NCBI GenBank assembly: GCA_964019335.1
Contig: OZ025725.1
Coordinates: forward strand, 186,001 to 250,000
DNA from: Diplonema japonicum
Taxonomy: Eukaryota; Euglenozoa; Diplonemea; Diplonemida; Diplonemidae
DNA: 64,000 nucleotides
Direction of reading: 5' to 3'
Made by a program: the position numbers and the translations under genes. Of this stretch, positions 31,670 through 41,717 are shown piece by piece (the stretch's first letter is position 1; each line of letters opens with the position of its first letter). Below the pieces are notes generated by a model. That model saw only the letters and a program-made list of their open reading frames with translations, had not been told where the DNA came from and did no database searches.

Positions 31670-31671
<2 letters not shown>
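31321..31671 (+). repeat. Dispersed protein-coding repeat, copy a (retroelement-like C-terminus)
   Basis: The frame gives KARRLRYVLRRVQ, GRRTAFPAARVDRVNSLR, CIGGPTTHGYDRRPVLP and LRDTYLSQ. These align with copy c at 60516-61259 (KARRLHGLMKK, RRAFPAE..TRVHTLRSIG, GWNRRAIFA, LEALKGQ) and copy b at 41141-41530. No ATG opens the conserved part and the 5' portion is missing, so it is a truncated copy. Its last 45 bases recur exactly at 37785-37829, and its 3' half resembles 54421-54565. Confidence 0.65.
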
Positions 31672-31721
<50 letters not shown>

Positions 31722-32423
31722 CACGTGTCCCCTTTTGTGACAAAAATAACAGAAAGGTTTTTTAAAAAAAAAAAAAATCCGTGTTTTATTTTGTGTGTTT
31801 TTTTTTTTTTTTTTTTTGTGTGTGTTTTTTTTTTCTTCCTCAACTTTCCCGCGTTGTTCTGTTCTGCCCTTTTTTTTTCTCTTTTTTTTTTTTCCAACTA
31901 CCAAGGCGTGCTTATAATCTGTGACAAAAAAAAGGGGGGAGGGGAAAATCGGATAAGAGAAGGAGCAGGGTGTAAGTAGGGTGATGCATCCATCAGGGTC
32001 GCTGCAATACACCAAGGCCACAAAAGGTAGTACCGAGGTCGTATAGTTTAAACTTAATCTTTTTTTTTTTCTTATTTAGACACAAAATCGGAAGACGGGG
32101 AAAAAATCGAAACGCTTTTCTTCTTTTTTTCTTCTTCTTTTTTTTTCCCCCTCCCTCCAGTGAAAAAAAAAAGTAGAGTAGTAGGGGGACCCAATTTTTG
32201 TTTTCTTCCGATTCCCCCCCTTTTTTTAATTATTATTATGTTTTTTTTTTCACACACACCCACAAACACGAGGGGAGGGGGGGGGGTATTTCTTTTTTTT
32301 TATCTTCAAAATCCTTTTGTCTACGTCTTTGATTTTTTTTTTAAATTGCCAGCGAAACATCAAAGAAGCAAAAAATAAATAAAATAAATAAAGGCACCCC
32401 CCCCCCCCCCCCCCCCCCCGTGT
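31672..32423. other. Intergenic low-complexity region
   Basis: A ~45-base T run (31673-31721), A and T tracts, a short normal-composition island at 31965-32050, then pyrimidine tracts and a ~23-base C run at 32397-32419 immediately before the next ATG. Nothing else is seen. Confidence 0.6.
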
Positions 32424-33659
32424 ATGAACAACCCGCAGCAATATGAAATCGCATACGGAACTACGAGGATCGTGATCTCCGGCGGGGGTCAAAAACAACA
32501 ACAAGAAGAAAATGTTCCCGTCGCCGAGAAAGCGCAACGATTCGTGAATAACCTTGAAACGTACATCTTAAACAGAGATGAAAACACAATGTGCTACCAG
32601 TTCGCAACTCTCTGCAAGAGTGGCGCGGTCAACACAGAAATCCTACAAAAAACCATGAACCTCGTGTTCCAGCAGCAGTGGTTGGACGGCCCTACCGATC
32701 AAAACGAACGAGAAGGTAACTGCTCGTTAATCGACAAAATATGCATTATAAGCATCTCGTCAGGCGCGGTAACCACCGAAACAGCCTATACAGTATGGGA
32801 CAGGCTTTGCTATTCCGCGTCGCCCGACAGAACTTCACCCTGCCACATTTGTTCAGAAATGCTTTTCGTGATCTGTATTGACCCACACCACCCACCTGGA
32901 TTCGAACCGGGTCTCTTTTTAAATTGCATTCAACGCCACAATCTTGTGAAACATCAGGTGGCTTTCCTCCAATGCCGGATTAAAACCCCCGGATACGGGA
33001 AAACATTGCTTCACATTATAATAAAGAACGCAATGGAAAAAGAACTAGCAGACGCGCTGCGTCTTGAAGGGGAAAGTGGATGGACTGCCGCGTTACGCCA
33101 TGCAGTTCCACTGTCAAAGGTCAAATGGGTGGCGATCCGTGCCGGGTGGGAGCTCGGCCCTGATAAGGCCGTTGAACTACTGAACGACTTCGGGGTACAG
33201 TTCGACGGTGCCGAAGGCGTGTTGTCAGTACTGCACACCATGAAGAGCGCTTTGCAGCAGAGGGAGAGGTCTGTGGAAACCGTCAAAGAGCTTTATGACG
33301 ATGTTTACAGAACTGTTGATACAATTTCGCATGTAGCCCGCGCTCTCTCGGTTCAGGAACAAACAGGGCTTCCAAATAAACGCATTCTCAGCGATTGCCA
33401 AGCGGCGGTCAGAACGTCTGACCCTTTCATACTGAACCCGTTGCCTGCAGGACCGCCGACGCATTGGTCCGCTGTAGTGAAAGAGGGGGCTACTTGCTCT
33501 GCTTGTTCGTCTCCTTTAACAGCTTCTCCTTCACATGTTTCCCGATGCGGGCACTTCCTTCACGATACTTGTCGAAACGCTTCCGATTTCTGCCCTTCCT
33601 GTCCCGCGCCTGTCGGGCCTTCTGTTCGCTCATCTCTTTCGTTTCAGACTGTTTACTAG
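32424..33659 (+). CDS. Protein with C-terminal RING finger (411 aa)
   Basis: Ordinary-composition frame opening soon after a C run. Residues ~25-330 are helical and repeat-like (YQFATLCKSGAVNTEILQKTMN; LVKHQVAFLQCRI; ELADALRLEGESGWTAALRHA). The C-terminus (~358-395) is a compact RING: CSACSSPL, then SRCGHFLHDTC, then FCPSC. Its Cys-His spacing is like the RING ends of HOPS/CORVET subunits (VPS8, VPS11, VPS41), which also follow alpha-solenoids, but it is much shorter than those. It could be a divergent or truncated member or an unrelated E3 ligase. A T-arm-like sequence on the opposite strand near 32900 is judged accidental. Confidence 0.7.
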   Translation: MNNPQQYEIAYGTTRIVISGGGQKQQQEENVPVAEKAQRFVNNLETYILNRDENTMCYQFATLCKSGAVNTEILQKTMNLVFQQQWLDGPTDQNEREGNCSLIDKICIISISSGAVTTETAYTVWDRLCYSASPDRTSPCHICSEMLFVICIDPHHPPGFEPGLFLNCIQRHNLVKHQVAFLQCRIKTPGYGKTLLHIIIKNAMEKELADALRLEGESGWTAALRHAVPLSKVKWVAIRAGWELGPDKAVELLNDFGVQFDGAEGVLSVLHTMKSALQQRERSVETVKELYDDVYRTVDTISHVARALSVQEQTGLPNKRILSDCQAAVRTSDPFILNPLPAGPPTHWSAVVKEGATCSACSSPLTASPSHVSRCGHFLHDTCRNASDFCPSCPAPVGPSVRSSLSFQTVY

Positions 33660-33781
33660 TTTTTTTTTTGTTTTTTTTTTCGTATCAGTATATTTATTTT
33701 CCCTCACAGGCGGAAACAAAATAGGGGCGTGTGCGGGCTTTAGACAATTAAAGTATTAAGGCCGCCAGCACCCCCCCGTGG

Positions 33782-36261
33782 ATGCAGCCTTCGGACGATG
33801 CGTATTCGGGCATTGAGTCCGCAGGCCTGCATCATGGACATCAGCCTTTGATCACGCCGACTTTGCTGTCTGGAATCCCAATGCAGCAAGGAGGGCGCCA
33901 ACAAGGTGGGAAACCCGAAAACCTGCTGCAGCTACCACAGCAGCAGGCACAGGTAAACAACCAGTTGCTGATGTCCAATCACCAATCCCTTATGCTCAAC
34001 CCCCTGACGCAGTCCCAGTTGCAACAAAATTTGCAAGTATTGTTGCAGCCTGGGATAGGGGATCAGACCTCCCTCGTGCAACACGCGTTGCCAGCAGATA
34101 AGCAGCTGTTGCTGCAACAACAACAACAGCAACAGCAGCACGCGCAGCAACAGCAGCAGCAGCAGCAGCAGCAGCAACATGCACAGCTGCAGCAGGCTCA
34201 GCTGCAACAAGCTCAATTGCAGCAAGCTCAGCTGCAACAGGCTCAGTTGCAGCAACTCCAGCTTCAGCAGTTGAGCATACAGCAGCAATTGCCTGTGTCT
34301 TTGTCACCTATGTTAACTCTGCAGACGCTGCCTATCACCCAAGCTGCGGCTCAGTCACAGCTGTCACAGTCGCAGCTGTCACAGTCGCAGCTGTCACAGT
34401 CACAGCTGTCACAGCCGCAGCTGTCTCAGCCGCAGCTGTCACAGTCGCAGACCCTTTCTACTTCACAGCCGAATGCGGGTCTTAACACCTCGCTCGCGGC
34501 TAGCCTGGGCACAAATGTGAACAATTCCTTGGGGAACCTTGCCAACACAAACCTCTCCAAGCCCGCGGCGACCCTCCCTCCGTCTCCCCTCTACCAGCAC
34601 CCTTCCCCCACGGCCGCCACCGCCGAGCCACTTAGCAGGGCAGACAGTTCACACAGCCTCAACCCCGCACCGAAGACGAAGAAGAAGCAGCCACAGCGCA
34701 CCGTTGAATCCTTCACAATGTCGATGGCTTCTGAGGCGAGGCAGAAGAACAGGAAAGCAGCGGAAGCTGTGCTGTCGGACGCGAAGATCGCACGCTGCGT
34801 CAACGCTGACCTGTACAAGGTGTGCATTTAGAACAACAACAAAAAAGAAAAAGAGCAAAAAATAAAAATAAAATAAAACAACCGCACAGCCCTTGATCCG
34901 CTTGTACGGGGAACTAGACGACCCGGAGGCTGCGGAGCAGGTGATCCAAGACATGAAAGAGAACACTGTGGCGCCTGACGCGAGCACATACGGCACGCTG
35001 CTGGCCGCGCACAGCAGGAAAAGAGGCGGCAGGTACGACACGCCAGCAGCAGAGAGAGTATTGCAGAGGGCGAAGGACGAGAAGAAGGTCAACGTGCAGA
35101 TGTTCAGCTGCTTAATGAGCCTGTACGGGGAAATGGGCCATCCGGAGAAGGCAGAGGAGCAGCTGGAAGAGATGCAAAAGCTATCAGTAAAGCCGGACGC
35201 AAACACATACAGCACTCTGATCGCCGCCTACGCCAAGAAGAAAGAAGTGGACAAGGCCAAGGGGGTGCTCGACAGGGCAAAGAAGGCAAAGTGTGTGAAC
35301 GCAGATCTTTACAAACCCCTGATGCGCTTGTACGGCACAACGGTGGACTCAAACCCTGAGGAGCTTATCGAAGACATGGAGAACAATGGTGTGCACCCTC
35401 ATGCAAGCACCTTCGCCACACTGCTGGCGGTGCACGCAAGGTCGAAGGACCGCAAGAAAGCGGAGGAGGTCTTGCATCGTGCGAAGAAGGAAGGCAAGGT
35501 AAACGCTCACATTTACTCCCCTCTCATGCGACTCTACGGCGAACTCAAGGACAGCGAAGCGGCGGAAGCACTGCTTCAGGAAATGCTCGACAATGAAATG
35601 AAGCCGGATATCAGCATTTATGCAACCCTCCTTGCAGTCCACGCGGGGAACAAGAACAGAGACGGTGCTACTAAGGTACTAGAACGCGCTAAGCTCTCCG
35701 GCTTTGCGGGGAAGCAGATCTACAAGGGGCTCATGAACCTCTGCAGCGATTCCAACGATCCTGCTGCAGCGGAGTTCTTCTTGAACGACATGCTGAAGGA
35801 CACCAAGGTGTGGGCGGGAGAAAAAAAAGAAGAAAAAAAAAAAAAATCTCAGACCCCACCAACCCCGTACATTTTCGAGACCATCATCGCTTCGTACTGC
35901 AAGCAGGGTGATATCAAGGCGGCCATGCGTATTCTTGACCAGGCGAAGATGCACAATGATAAGAGAGAAGCCGGGACGCCTCCTCTGCTTCGGGCGGAGG
36001 CGTTCAAGCATATCATGGATATGTTCAAGGAGGAAGACAACAAGAGCGGGGCAAGGCAGCTTGTGGACATCTTGGCCTCGTGCCAGATAAACTCGCAGCT
36101 TGCCGACGAGGCACTGGAGGTATATCTCATCTTCTTATAATTTCAAACAAAACCCGTAGATCATCGACTTGCATGACAGAGGAGAAACTGAAGAGGCGAG
36201 GAGGCTGATCGAGGAGAAGGATGGTGAGACGCGTGCTGCAAGCGCTGCAAAACAGGTATGG

Positions 36262-36296
<35 letters not shown>

Positions 36297-36556
36297 TGCT
36301 CACTTCCCTGTCGGAGCTCCTTGAGAAGAACGAAAGGTTGTACCTGATCACCAATTTTGCGAACGGGGATAAGTGCAGGAAATGCGGTCTGTCCATCACC
36401 GGGCACCCGTTCTGTAGCACAGACGGCGTGCGCCATAAACCCCCTGCGTCCATTCCAGATATTCTGTCTTGTTTAGATCCCTTTCAGATGTCCTCTGATC
36501 GGAGGCCACAAACACCTCCTGCTGATGTGGATGATGTGTTTGGTGGTATGAGTTAA
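33782..36556 (+). CDS. Pentatricopeptide-repeat protein with Gln-rich N-terminus, five exons (~859 aa)
   Basis: Exons 33782-34819, 34890-35807, 35853-36119, 36160-36255, 36296-36556; all introns are GT-AG, 40-70 nt, phase 0. The first ~230 residues are Gln-rich, with CAG/CAA runs and QLQQA, SQSQL repeats. From ~310 on, about eight 35-residue PPR units are seen (VNADLYKPLMRLYG; PDASTYGTLLAAHSRK; VNAHIYSPLMRLYGEL; PDISIYATLLAVHA). PPR proteins bind RNA, usually in mitochondria or plastids. No targeting sequence is apparent before the Gln-rich region. The last exon has a possible zinc-binding CRKCGLSITGHPFC. Intron 35808-35852 is 45 nt and stop-free, and intron 36256-36295 is almost pure A. Confidence 0.85.
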
Positions 36557-36780
36557 TTTTTTTTTTTGGGAGGAGGGGAAAAAAAATTAAAAAAAGGTGA
36601 CCAAGGAGGCCGATCGCTGACGTGCCCAAACCCTAAGAAGGTTTTTTTTTTTTTCTTTTTCTTTTTCTTTTTTCCAAAAAAAAGGGGGGGAGGGGGGAGA
36701 AAAAAAATAACACTTTATAGCTATTTACTGCCAACAAGTAATGACTTTACCGCAGTTGTTTTCCCTCCTTTTCTTGACTA
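36557..36780. other. Intergenic, homopolymer-rich
   Basis: T, A and G runs with a short island at 36600-36640. No gene is seen. Confidence 0.5.
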
Positions 36781-37140
36781 AGAGTTGCCGCTGTCACCAT
36801 CTCTAATCAGGCAAATTAGGAGGAAAAAGTAGTCCAACCTGGAACTGAGAGGAATAACTGAATCGACATTATTTCACCGTGAAGTAATGTTACCCCTGTT
36901 GCGCTTTGGGTACTAAGGCCCCGGATCTCTACTTACAAAGTGCCCTAAGTCTTGACTAGGTAACCCATCGGGTGAAAGGACCCCAGTACAGCATCGAACT
37001 AAAATTTCCTTACCTTGGGGTAAGCAGTCTGGTTCTTTTCAACTTGCTAGAAAACCTGATTCCCTGTGTCGTCCCTGTGTCTGCTGTTCGTGCTAATAAA
37101 TATCCGTGTGGATATTAATTTATTTAGTTAACTATTTTTT
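36781..37140. other. Unassigned 360-bp normal-composition block without an ORF
   Basis: Flanked by homopolymer DNA, this block has balanced composition and short inverted segments (e.g. TTTCACCGTGAA near 36880) but no open frame on either strand. It has the look of a structural RNA or an organellar insert. A few words (AAATTTCCTTACCTTGGGGTAAG near 37002) faintly recall large-subunit rRNA domain IV, but the match is too weak to call. Not recognised. Confidence 0.35.
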
Positions 37141-37749
37141 GCCATTTTTTTTTTTTTTTAATGCTCTTTTGCCAGGGACAGCACATGCATATACAGGGGT
37201 GGGCCCCAAACGGTGCTTCATAAAACTCACACAATCACAGTATGATTTTGCAGGCCTCGACGAGTTAAGTTAAAAAAAAAAAGAAAAGAGAATAAAAGGA
37301 TGGGTGGGGGGGGGGGGGGGGGGAGGGGTGCAACAAAGAGCAGCACAAGCACTTATTATCAGCTCCCCCCCCCCCTTTTTTCATTCTTTCCTGCTTTTTT
37401 TTTGATTGTTTTGTTTTTTTTTTTTTTTTTTTTTCTGGGACCAACGTTTCTTTTTTTTTTTTGTATTGTGTTTATTTTTTTTTTTTTCCGTGTTTCCCCT
37501 ATAGTTGTGGGACAGTGGGTAGAGGGGAATAAAGAACAAAAGGAGGAAGGGGGGCTTTTAAAAGAAAGGGGGGAAAATGAAAAAGGTTAAAAAAAAAAAA
37601 AATAATCCCTTTTTTTCTCTCTCTCTGTTGATTTCTTTTCTTTTCTTTTCTATTTTTCTGCTTTCAATGAAGTCGTGTAAGGAGGCAGGAATGGTAAGGG
37701 CTTGAATTTCCAGTCCAGGGGTGTTCCTTCTTTATTTTTTTCTCCCCCC

Positions 37750-37780
<31 letters not shown>

Positions 37781-37784
37781 AAGA
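37141..37784. other. Gene-free low-complexity region
   Basis: T, G, C and A runs, (CTTTT)n-like segments around 37630-37655 and 37750-37775, and a small unique island at 37165-37270. Nothing is recognised. Confidence 0.5.
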
Positions 37785-37829
37785 ACAGCGCGGCCGGTGA
37801 GCGCAAAAACGCATACCTTAAAAGAATAG
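37785..37829 (+). repeat. 45-bp exact repeat of the copy-a tail (31627-31671)
   Basis: ACAGCGCGGCCGGTGAGCGC and the following 25 bases are identical to 31627-31671, and in both places a T run follows. The rest of the element is absent here, so this is a severely 5'-truncated copy or a recent small insertion. Confidence 0.85.
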
Positions 37830-37969
37830 TTTTTTTTTTTTAAAGGATCTTAAATTCGCAGCAAGAAAAAAAAAAGGAAAAAAAAAAAAAAGAAAGAAAC
37901 ATAAAAAAAAAAAAGAAAAAAAAAATACCCTTCACCCCTCCCACACACTTGATATCAACAAACTCATTC

Positions 37970-38000
<31 letters not shown>

Positions 38001-38365
38001 TTTGAATCTGTCACATTGTCGATTTTTTTCTTAAGGTTCTTGATCCAGCGCCCTATAAAACTTCTTTGCCCCTGACCTTGATTTATGGGCTGGGTAAGCA
38101 ACGACTTTTCTTTGCCTTGAATTTCTTTGAGACAAGAGTTGAATCAGAAATAAAAGATGACATTTCGGCCAATAATGTGTTGTTGCCCCAATCCCTTCTT
38201 CCCTCACTATTGAATACCAGATTCCCCTCCCAATTTTTTTTGTTTATTTTTTTTTTTTTTGAAACGAAGATCCAGTCATCCGGTATTTTACCCCCTCACA
38301 ACAAGGAGAACAAAAAAAAAAAAAAAAAAAAAAAGGGAAAAAAAAAGTAAATCTAAAGAAAATTC

Positions 38366-38396
<31 letters not shown>

Positions 38397-38519
38397 TTCC
38401 GAGAAAAATGGGGGAGAGAAAGAAGGAAAACAAAAAGATGATTCTGTTTTTTTTTCTTTTTTTTTTCTTTTTTTTTTTTTTTTTCCAGGTGGTGGGGATA
38501 ACATGAAAATATAAGAAAA
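37830..38519. other. Gene-free low-complexity region
   Basis: A and T homopolymers alternate with ordinary islands at 38030-38230. No ORF of ordinary composition, RNA gene or known repeat is seen. Confidence 0.5.
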
Positions 38520-38805
38520 ACATCAGATGTGTTGTTCGCTGTTGACCTCCTCGTCGGTCATCACCGGTAGCGCCCGAGTGGAGAACATAATGCAGATGCT
38601 CAGGGTGACGAACAGGCAGCAAACTGCACGAGCGCAGAATCTTGGTTACCCGGGACGCACCGGCTGGGGTTGAGCTGTACACCGCACGCATTAAGGACAC
38701 GACGCGGAACGCAGAAGAAGCTACAACTCGGCCGCGGCGCGCCCCCTGTAATCAAGACAGTTCTTGTGCAGGGCGCCGCCAACACCGGCCTCCTTGAACT
38801 CATAA
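38520..38805 (+). repeat. Dispersed repeat, 3' part (matches window start 1-75)
   Basis: Positions 38727-38805 align with 1-75, with the conserved frame VI.TVLVQGAANTGLLELI. Upstream (38540-38726) the composition is coding-like in shifting frames (VENIMQMLRVTNRQQ; GVELYTARIKDTTRN), indicating a decayed ORF. The end (NTGLLELI before a T run) resembles the C-termini of copies b and e (SSSGIVFYYEF; SSGGLVLYFEF). I infer one retroelement-like family. Confidence 0.5.
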
Positions 38806-39664
38806 TTTTTTTTTTTTCTCTTTTTTTTTTTATTCCCCTGGTGTATCAGGTCGAAAGAACAAAAAAAAAAAAAAAAAAAAAAAAAAAACAGCTCTTTATT
38901 CACAGCAACCGGGGGGAGGATGAAAAAAAAAGAAATGTAGCTCACTCAGAATGACTTAGATTTTTTTTTTCCCATCGAAGAGGAAAACGTGAATAAATTG
39001 GGTTTTATTTTACTCTCAATTTTTTTTTTTTTTTACTGGAGATTCCTTTTTTTTTTTGCAGTGAGGGAAAGGTAAAAAAAAAAAAAAAAAAAAAATTGAG
39101 AGAGTGAAGTGAACGACGCTTTTTAAAAAAAAATTTTTTTTTATTCTTTCCCTTTTTTTTTTTGTTACACACTCGATGTTTTATTGGGGGCAGCAGGGCT
39201 TGATGATCAATAACCATAAAGCTTGTTTCCCATGTGGCAGGTTTTTGTAAAACCTGCCATTACTTATTGTAATTCCCCCCCCCCCCTTTTTTTCTTCTTT
39301 ACTTTTTTATTAGCCGATCAAATTTCTTTTTTTTTTCTCTCATTTCAACCGCTTGAAGAAGAAAAAAAGTTGCGAGAGCAGGGAGGGGAACCATCAAATA
39401 TAAAAAACTCATATGAGGGGGGGGGGGGGGGGGGGTGGTCTGTCATTGCCTTGTCCAGCTTCAGATCAAAACCGAAATTTTTAAATCTTTTTTTTTTAAA
39501 TGTTTTTTTTTTTTAAATTAGAAAAAGCAAAAAAAGAAGAAAAAAAAAGAAAGAAAGAAAGAAAGCGGGAAAGGGAAGGAGAGGGTTAACTGTTCCTTGC
39601 TTTTCTGGGACTTTTAAAAAAAAAAAAGAAGAAGAAGAAGAAGAAGAGTGCGTGGCATTTGTTT
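38806..39664. other. Low-complexity region with a perfect hairpin
   Basis: Homopolymers, an ordinary island at 39165-39265, a (GAAA)n stretch near 39545-39565 and a (GAA)n run at 39625-39648 that abuts the 18S fragment. No gene is seen. Confidence 0.5.
39235..39259. other. Perfect 11-bp hairpin
   Basis: TGGCAGGTTTT, a 3-nt loop (TGT), then AAAACCTGCCA. A T-rich stretch is part of the stem. It could be an RNA 3'-end or terminator-like element, or the end of a small mobile element. Function unknown. Confidence 0.5.
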
Positions 39665-40085
39665 CTGATGTGGTAGCCGTTTCTCAGGCTCCCTCTCCGG
39701 AATCGAACCCTAATTCCCCGTTACCCGTTACAGCCACGGTAGTCCACTACACTACCGTCAAAAGCTGATAGGGCAGAAGCTCTTGCGGGCTTGCACCTCC
39801 TCGAGGGAGTGTGCTATCACTCGGTTGACCTGTTTCATCCACACACCGCTGCTATTGCTAGCGTTGGTTTTTATTTCGGTCAACTGTATCCACCTCACCC
39901 CCGTAAGATCTCTCTCACAGGGTGGAATGTGAGTTGGATTTTCCGGACATGTATTAGCAATGGAGTTACCATTGTTATCCAACTGAGTGCCGAAAGGCGC
40001 TTTCCCCGCGTAGATTGTTGCCGATTTAATGAGCCGTCTGCAGATCCACTTACAGGTACAAATCCTGAGATAAGACAGCATGTTA
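39665..40085 (-). rRNA. Partial 18S (SSU) rRNA, 5' domain only
   Basis: Reading the minus strand 5' to 3', the segment contains GACGGCTCATTAAATCGG, then GTTGGATAACAATGG...GCTAATACATG, GCCCTATCAGCTTTTGACGG, ACCGTGGCTGTAACGGGTAA, GGGGAATTAGGGTTCGATTC, GGAGAGGGAGCCTGAGAAAC and GGCTACCACAT. These occur in the correct order for the first ~400 nt of SSU rRNA. The GTTGGATAAC form resembles euglenozoan SSU. It begins after the canonical 5' end and stops right after GGCTACCACAT, where CCAAGGAAGG would be expected, at a (GAA)n tract. It is therefore a fragment and probably not a functional gene; its ends are approximate. Confidence 0.88.
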
Positions 40086-40983
40086 TCATATTCTTTTCGT
40101 TTCTTTTTTTTTTTTTGTTCCTTCAAGAACTGAGTAGTTGTTCAAATGCAATTCAAAAAAAAAAAAAAAATAAATAAATAAATAAATAAATAAAGACAAA
40201 AAAATTTGTTTCTTTCTTTTTTTGTAGTCTTTCCCGTCGCCCTCCGAGCGAACCAAAAAAAAAAAAATAATAATGATAACAAAAATAAAAGTTAAAAAAA
40301 AAAAGAAATGCAAGAAGAAAAAAAAACAGCAAGATTCAGTTGTTTACCCCCCCCCCTTTTTTTCTTTTTGAAACAGCAAAGAAAAAAAAAAGAAAAGAAA
40401 TTATCCCCTCGCCCCGTTGCGCCGTGAACCGTGAAAGTGCCTTGACAGTCAGCTCCAACAAAAGTTTTTTATATTTATTCCTCCTCCCCCTCCCCAAATT
40501 TTTTTTCCCCGTACCTTTCCCCCCCCCCCCCCCTATTTTGACGCAATACCTGGTTTGAGGTTGTGCATTGGCCTATTGTTTTTTTCTTCTTCTTTTTTTT
40601 CCTATGTATCTTCATCTTCCCCACACCCCCTTTTTCTTCCTATTTTGCCCAAAGAAGAAGACAGTGTTTATGTAAAACCGGCAAATTTTAGTTATTTTGT
40701 ATTTCTTTTGGGGGGGGTGGGGGCGTTCCCCCCCCCTTTTTTTCTCTCCCCTTTCTTCTTCCTTTATATTCGATTCTCTATTGAGTAAATTCATTCTTTG
40801 GGTGTTGGGGGGGGGGGGGGGTAAAGTAATGTGCCAATAAGGCAAATCTTTTCTCTTTGTTCATGTTTTTTTGGGGGGGGCTTACAAAGAAAAAAAAAGA
40901 AAGGTGAAACAGAATAAGTAGAAGCGATGGGTTTTTTTTTTTTTCCTCTTTTTTTTTTTTTTTTCTCTCTCTCTCATTTTTTT
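40086..40983. other. Low-complexity intergenic region
   Basis: (AAAT)n near 40170-40192, A, T, C and G runs, and CT-rich stretches. Short islands of ordinary sequence at 40220-40255 and 40405-40460 contain no recognisable gene. Confidence 0.5.
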
Positions 40984-41070
40984 GCAAGAACGGATCTTTG
41001 ACTTTTCTGAACAAAAAAAGGAGAAATGTTGGCGATGGGTATTATAAACTCCCTCTAGGTTTCAACGCCG
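40984..41070 (+). repeat. Dispersed repeat family 2, divergent copy
   Basis: GCAAGAACGGATCTTTGACTT, then GAGAAATGTTGGCGATGGGT and CCTCTAGGTTTCAACGCCGG. It aligns with 52131-52219, with several substitutions. The position directly before repeat copy b suggests either composite insertion or that this is part of the same element. Confidence 0.55.
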
Positions 41071-41140
41071 GCGCCGGTTGCTCGTGGTTGTTTCCTCTCC
41101 TCTTTTCATTTTAATTATTCTGGCTTTTTTTTTTTCTTTT

Positions 41141-41530
41141 GCACTCGACTATGAGGAGACAACCGGTAAGTCACTGGGAGTCTACAACATGCAGAGGAAG
41201 GCACGCAGAATCAAGCTGTTGGTGGAGAGAGTCAACGCAGTGTGCAGAACGAGTCGGATAAGATGCCCCTTCCCTGCGGACGGGGCAAAGAGGGTCACGT
41301 CGCTCACAGCGATCGGAGACAAGGCTGAAATAGGCTTTAACAGGAGACCGATCTTCGCATCAAGACAGACAGCGCAAAAGCTACAGGAGTTGAAAGGGAC
41401 ATACAAGAAAGAACGCGTGTCGAAACTACGAAAAATTTTAAAGACGACAATAGGAACGAAGGCATTAATAGATAGGAACTCACACCACAAGAGGCTGTCC
41501 TCCAGTGGGATAGTCTTTTACTATGAGTTC
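41141..41530 (+). pseudogene. Dispersed protein-coding repeat, copy b
   Basis: An open stretch encodes ALDYEETTGKSLG, RKARRIKLLVERVNAV, PFPADGAKRVTSLTAIG, GFNRRPIFASRQTA, LQELKGTYKKERVSKL and ends SSSGIVFYYEF before a T run. Each block aligns with copy c (ALDFENVTGKTLG, QKARRLHGLMKK, AFPAEPSTRVHTLRSIG, GWNRRAIFASPKTK, LEALKGQWARERRERA). There is no good start codon and the N-terminal half of copy c is missing, so it is a 5'-truncated remnant. Conservation of the protein frame rather than the DNA points to descent from a coding element. The parent family is unknown to me; a retroelement C-terminal domain is my best guess. Confidence 0.6.
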
Positions 41531-41685
41531 TTTTTTTTTTTTTTTTTTTTTTTTTGTTGTTTGTATGAACTACTTGCGGTTTTTCCTTTTTTTTTTTTTT
41601 TTATAGCCATAGCGCCATGGAGTGAGTTGATTCCAAAAAAGAAAAAAAAAAAAAAAAAGAAAAACCTGCATACAGTCAACCAACT

Positions 41686-41717
<32 letters not shown>

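Noticed and set aside
32885-32960. tRNA T-arm-like sequence on the minus strand (GGTTCGAATCC)
   Set aside because: It lies inside a well-formed reading frame, the T stem has a mismatch and no complete cloverleaf could be drawn.
37002-37045. Possible LSU rRNA domain IV words
   Set aside because: Only a few short words resemble the rRNA and the neighbouring conserved stretches do not follow.
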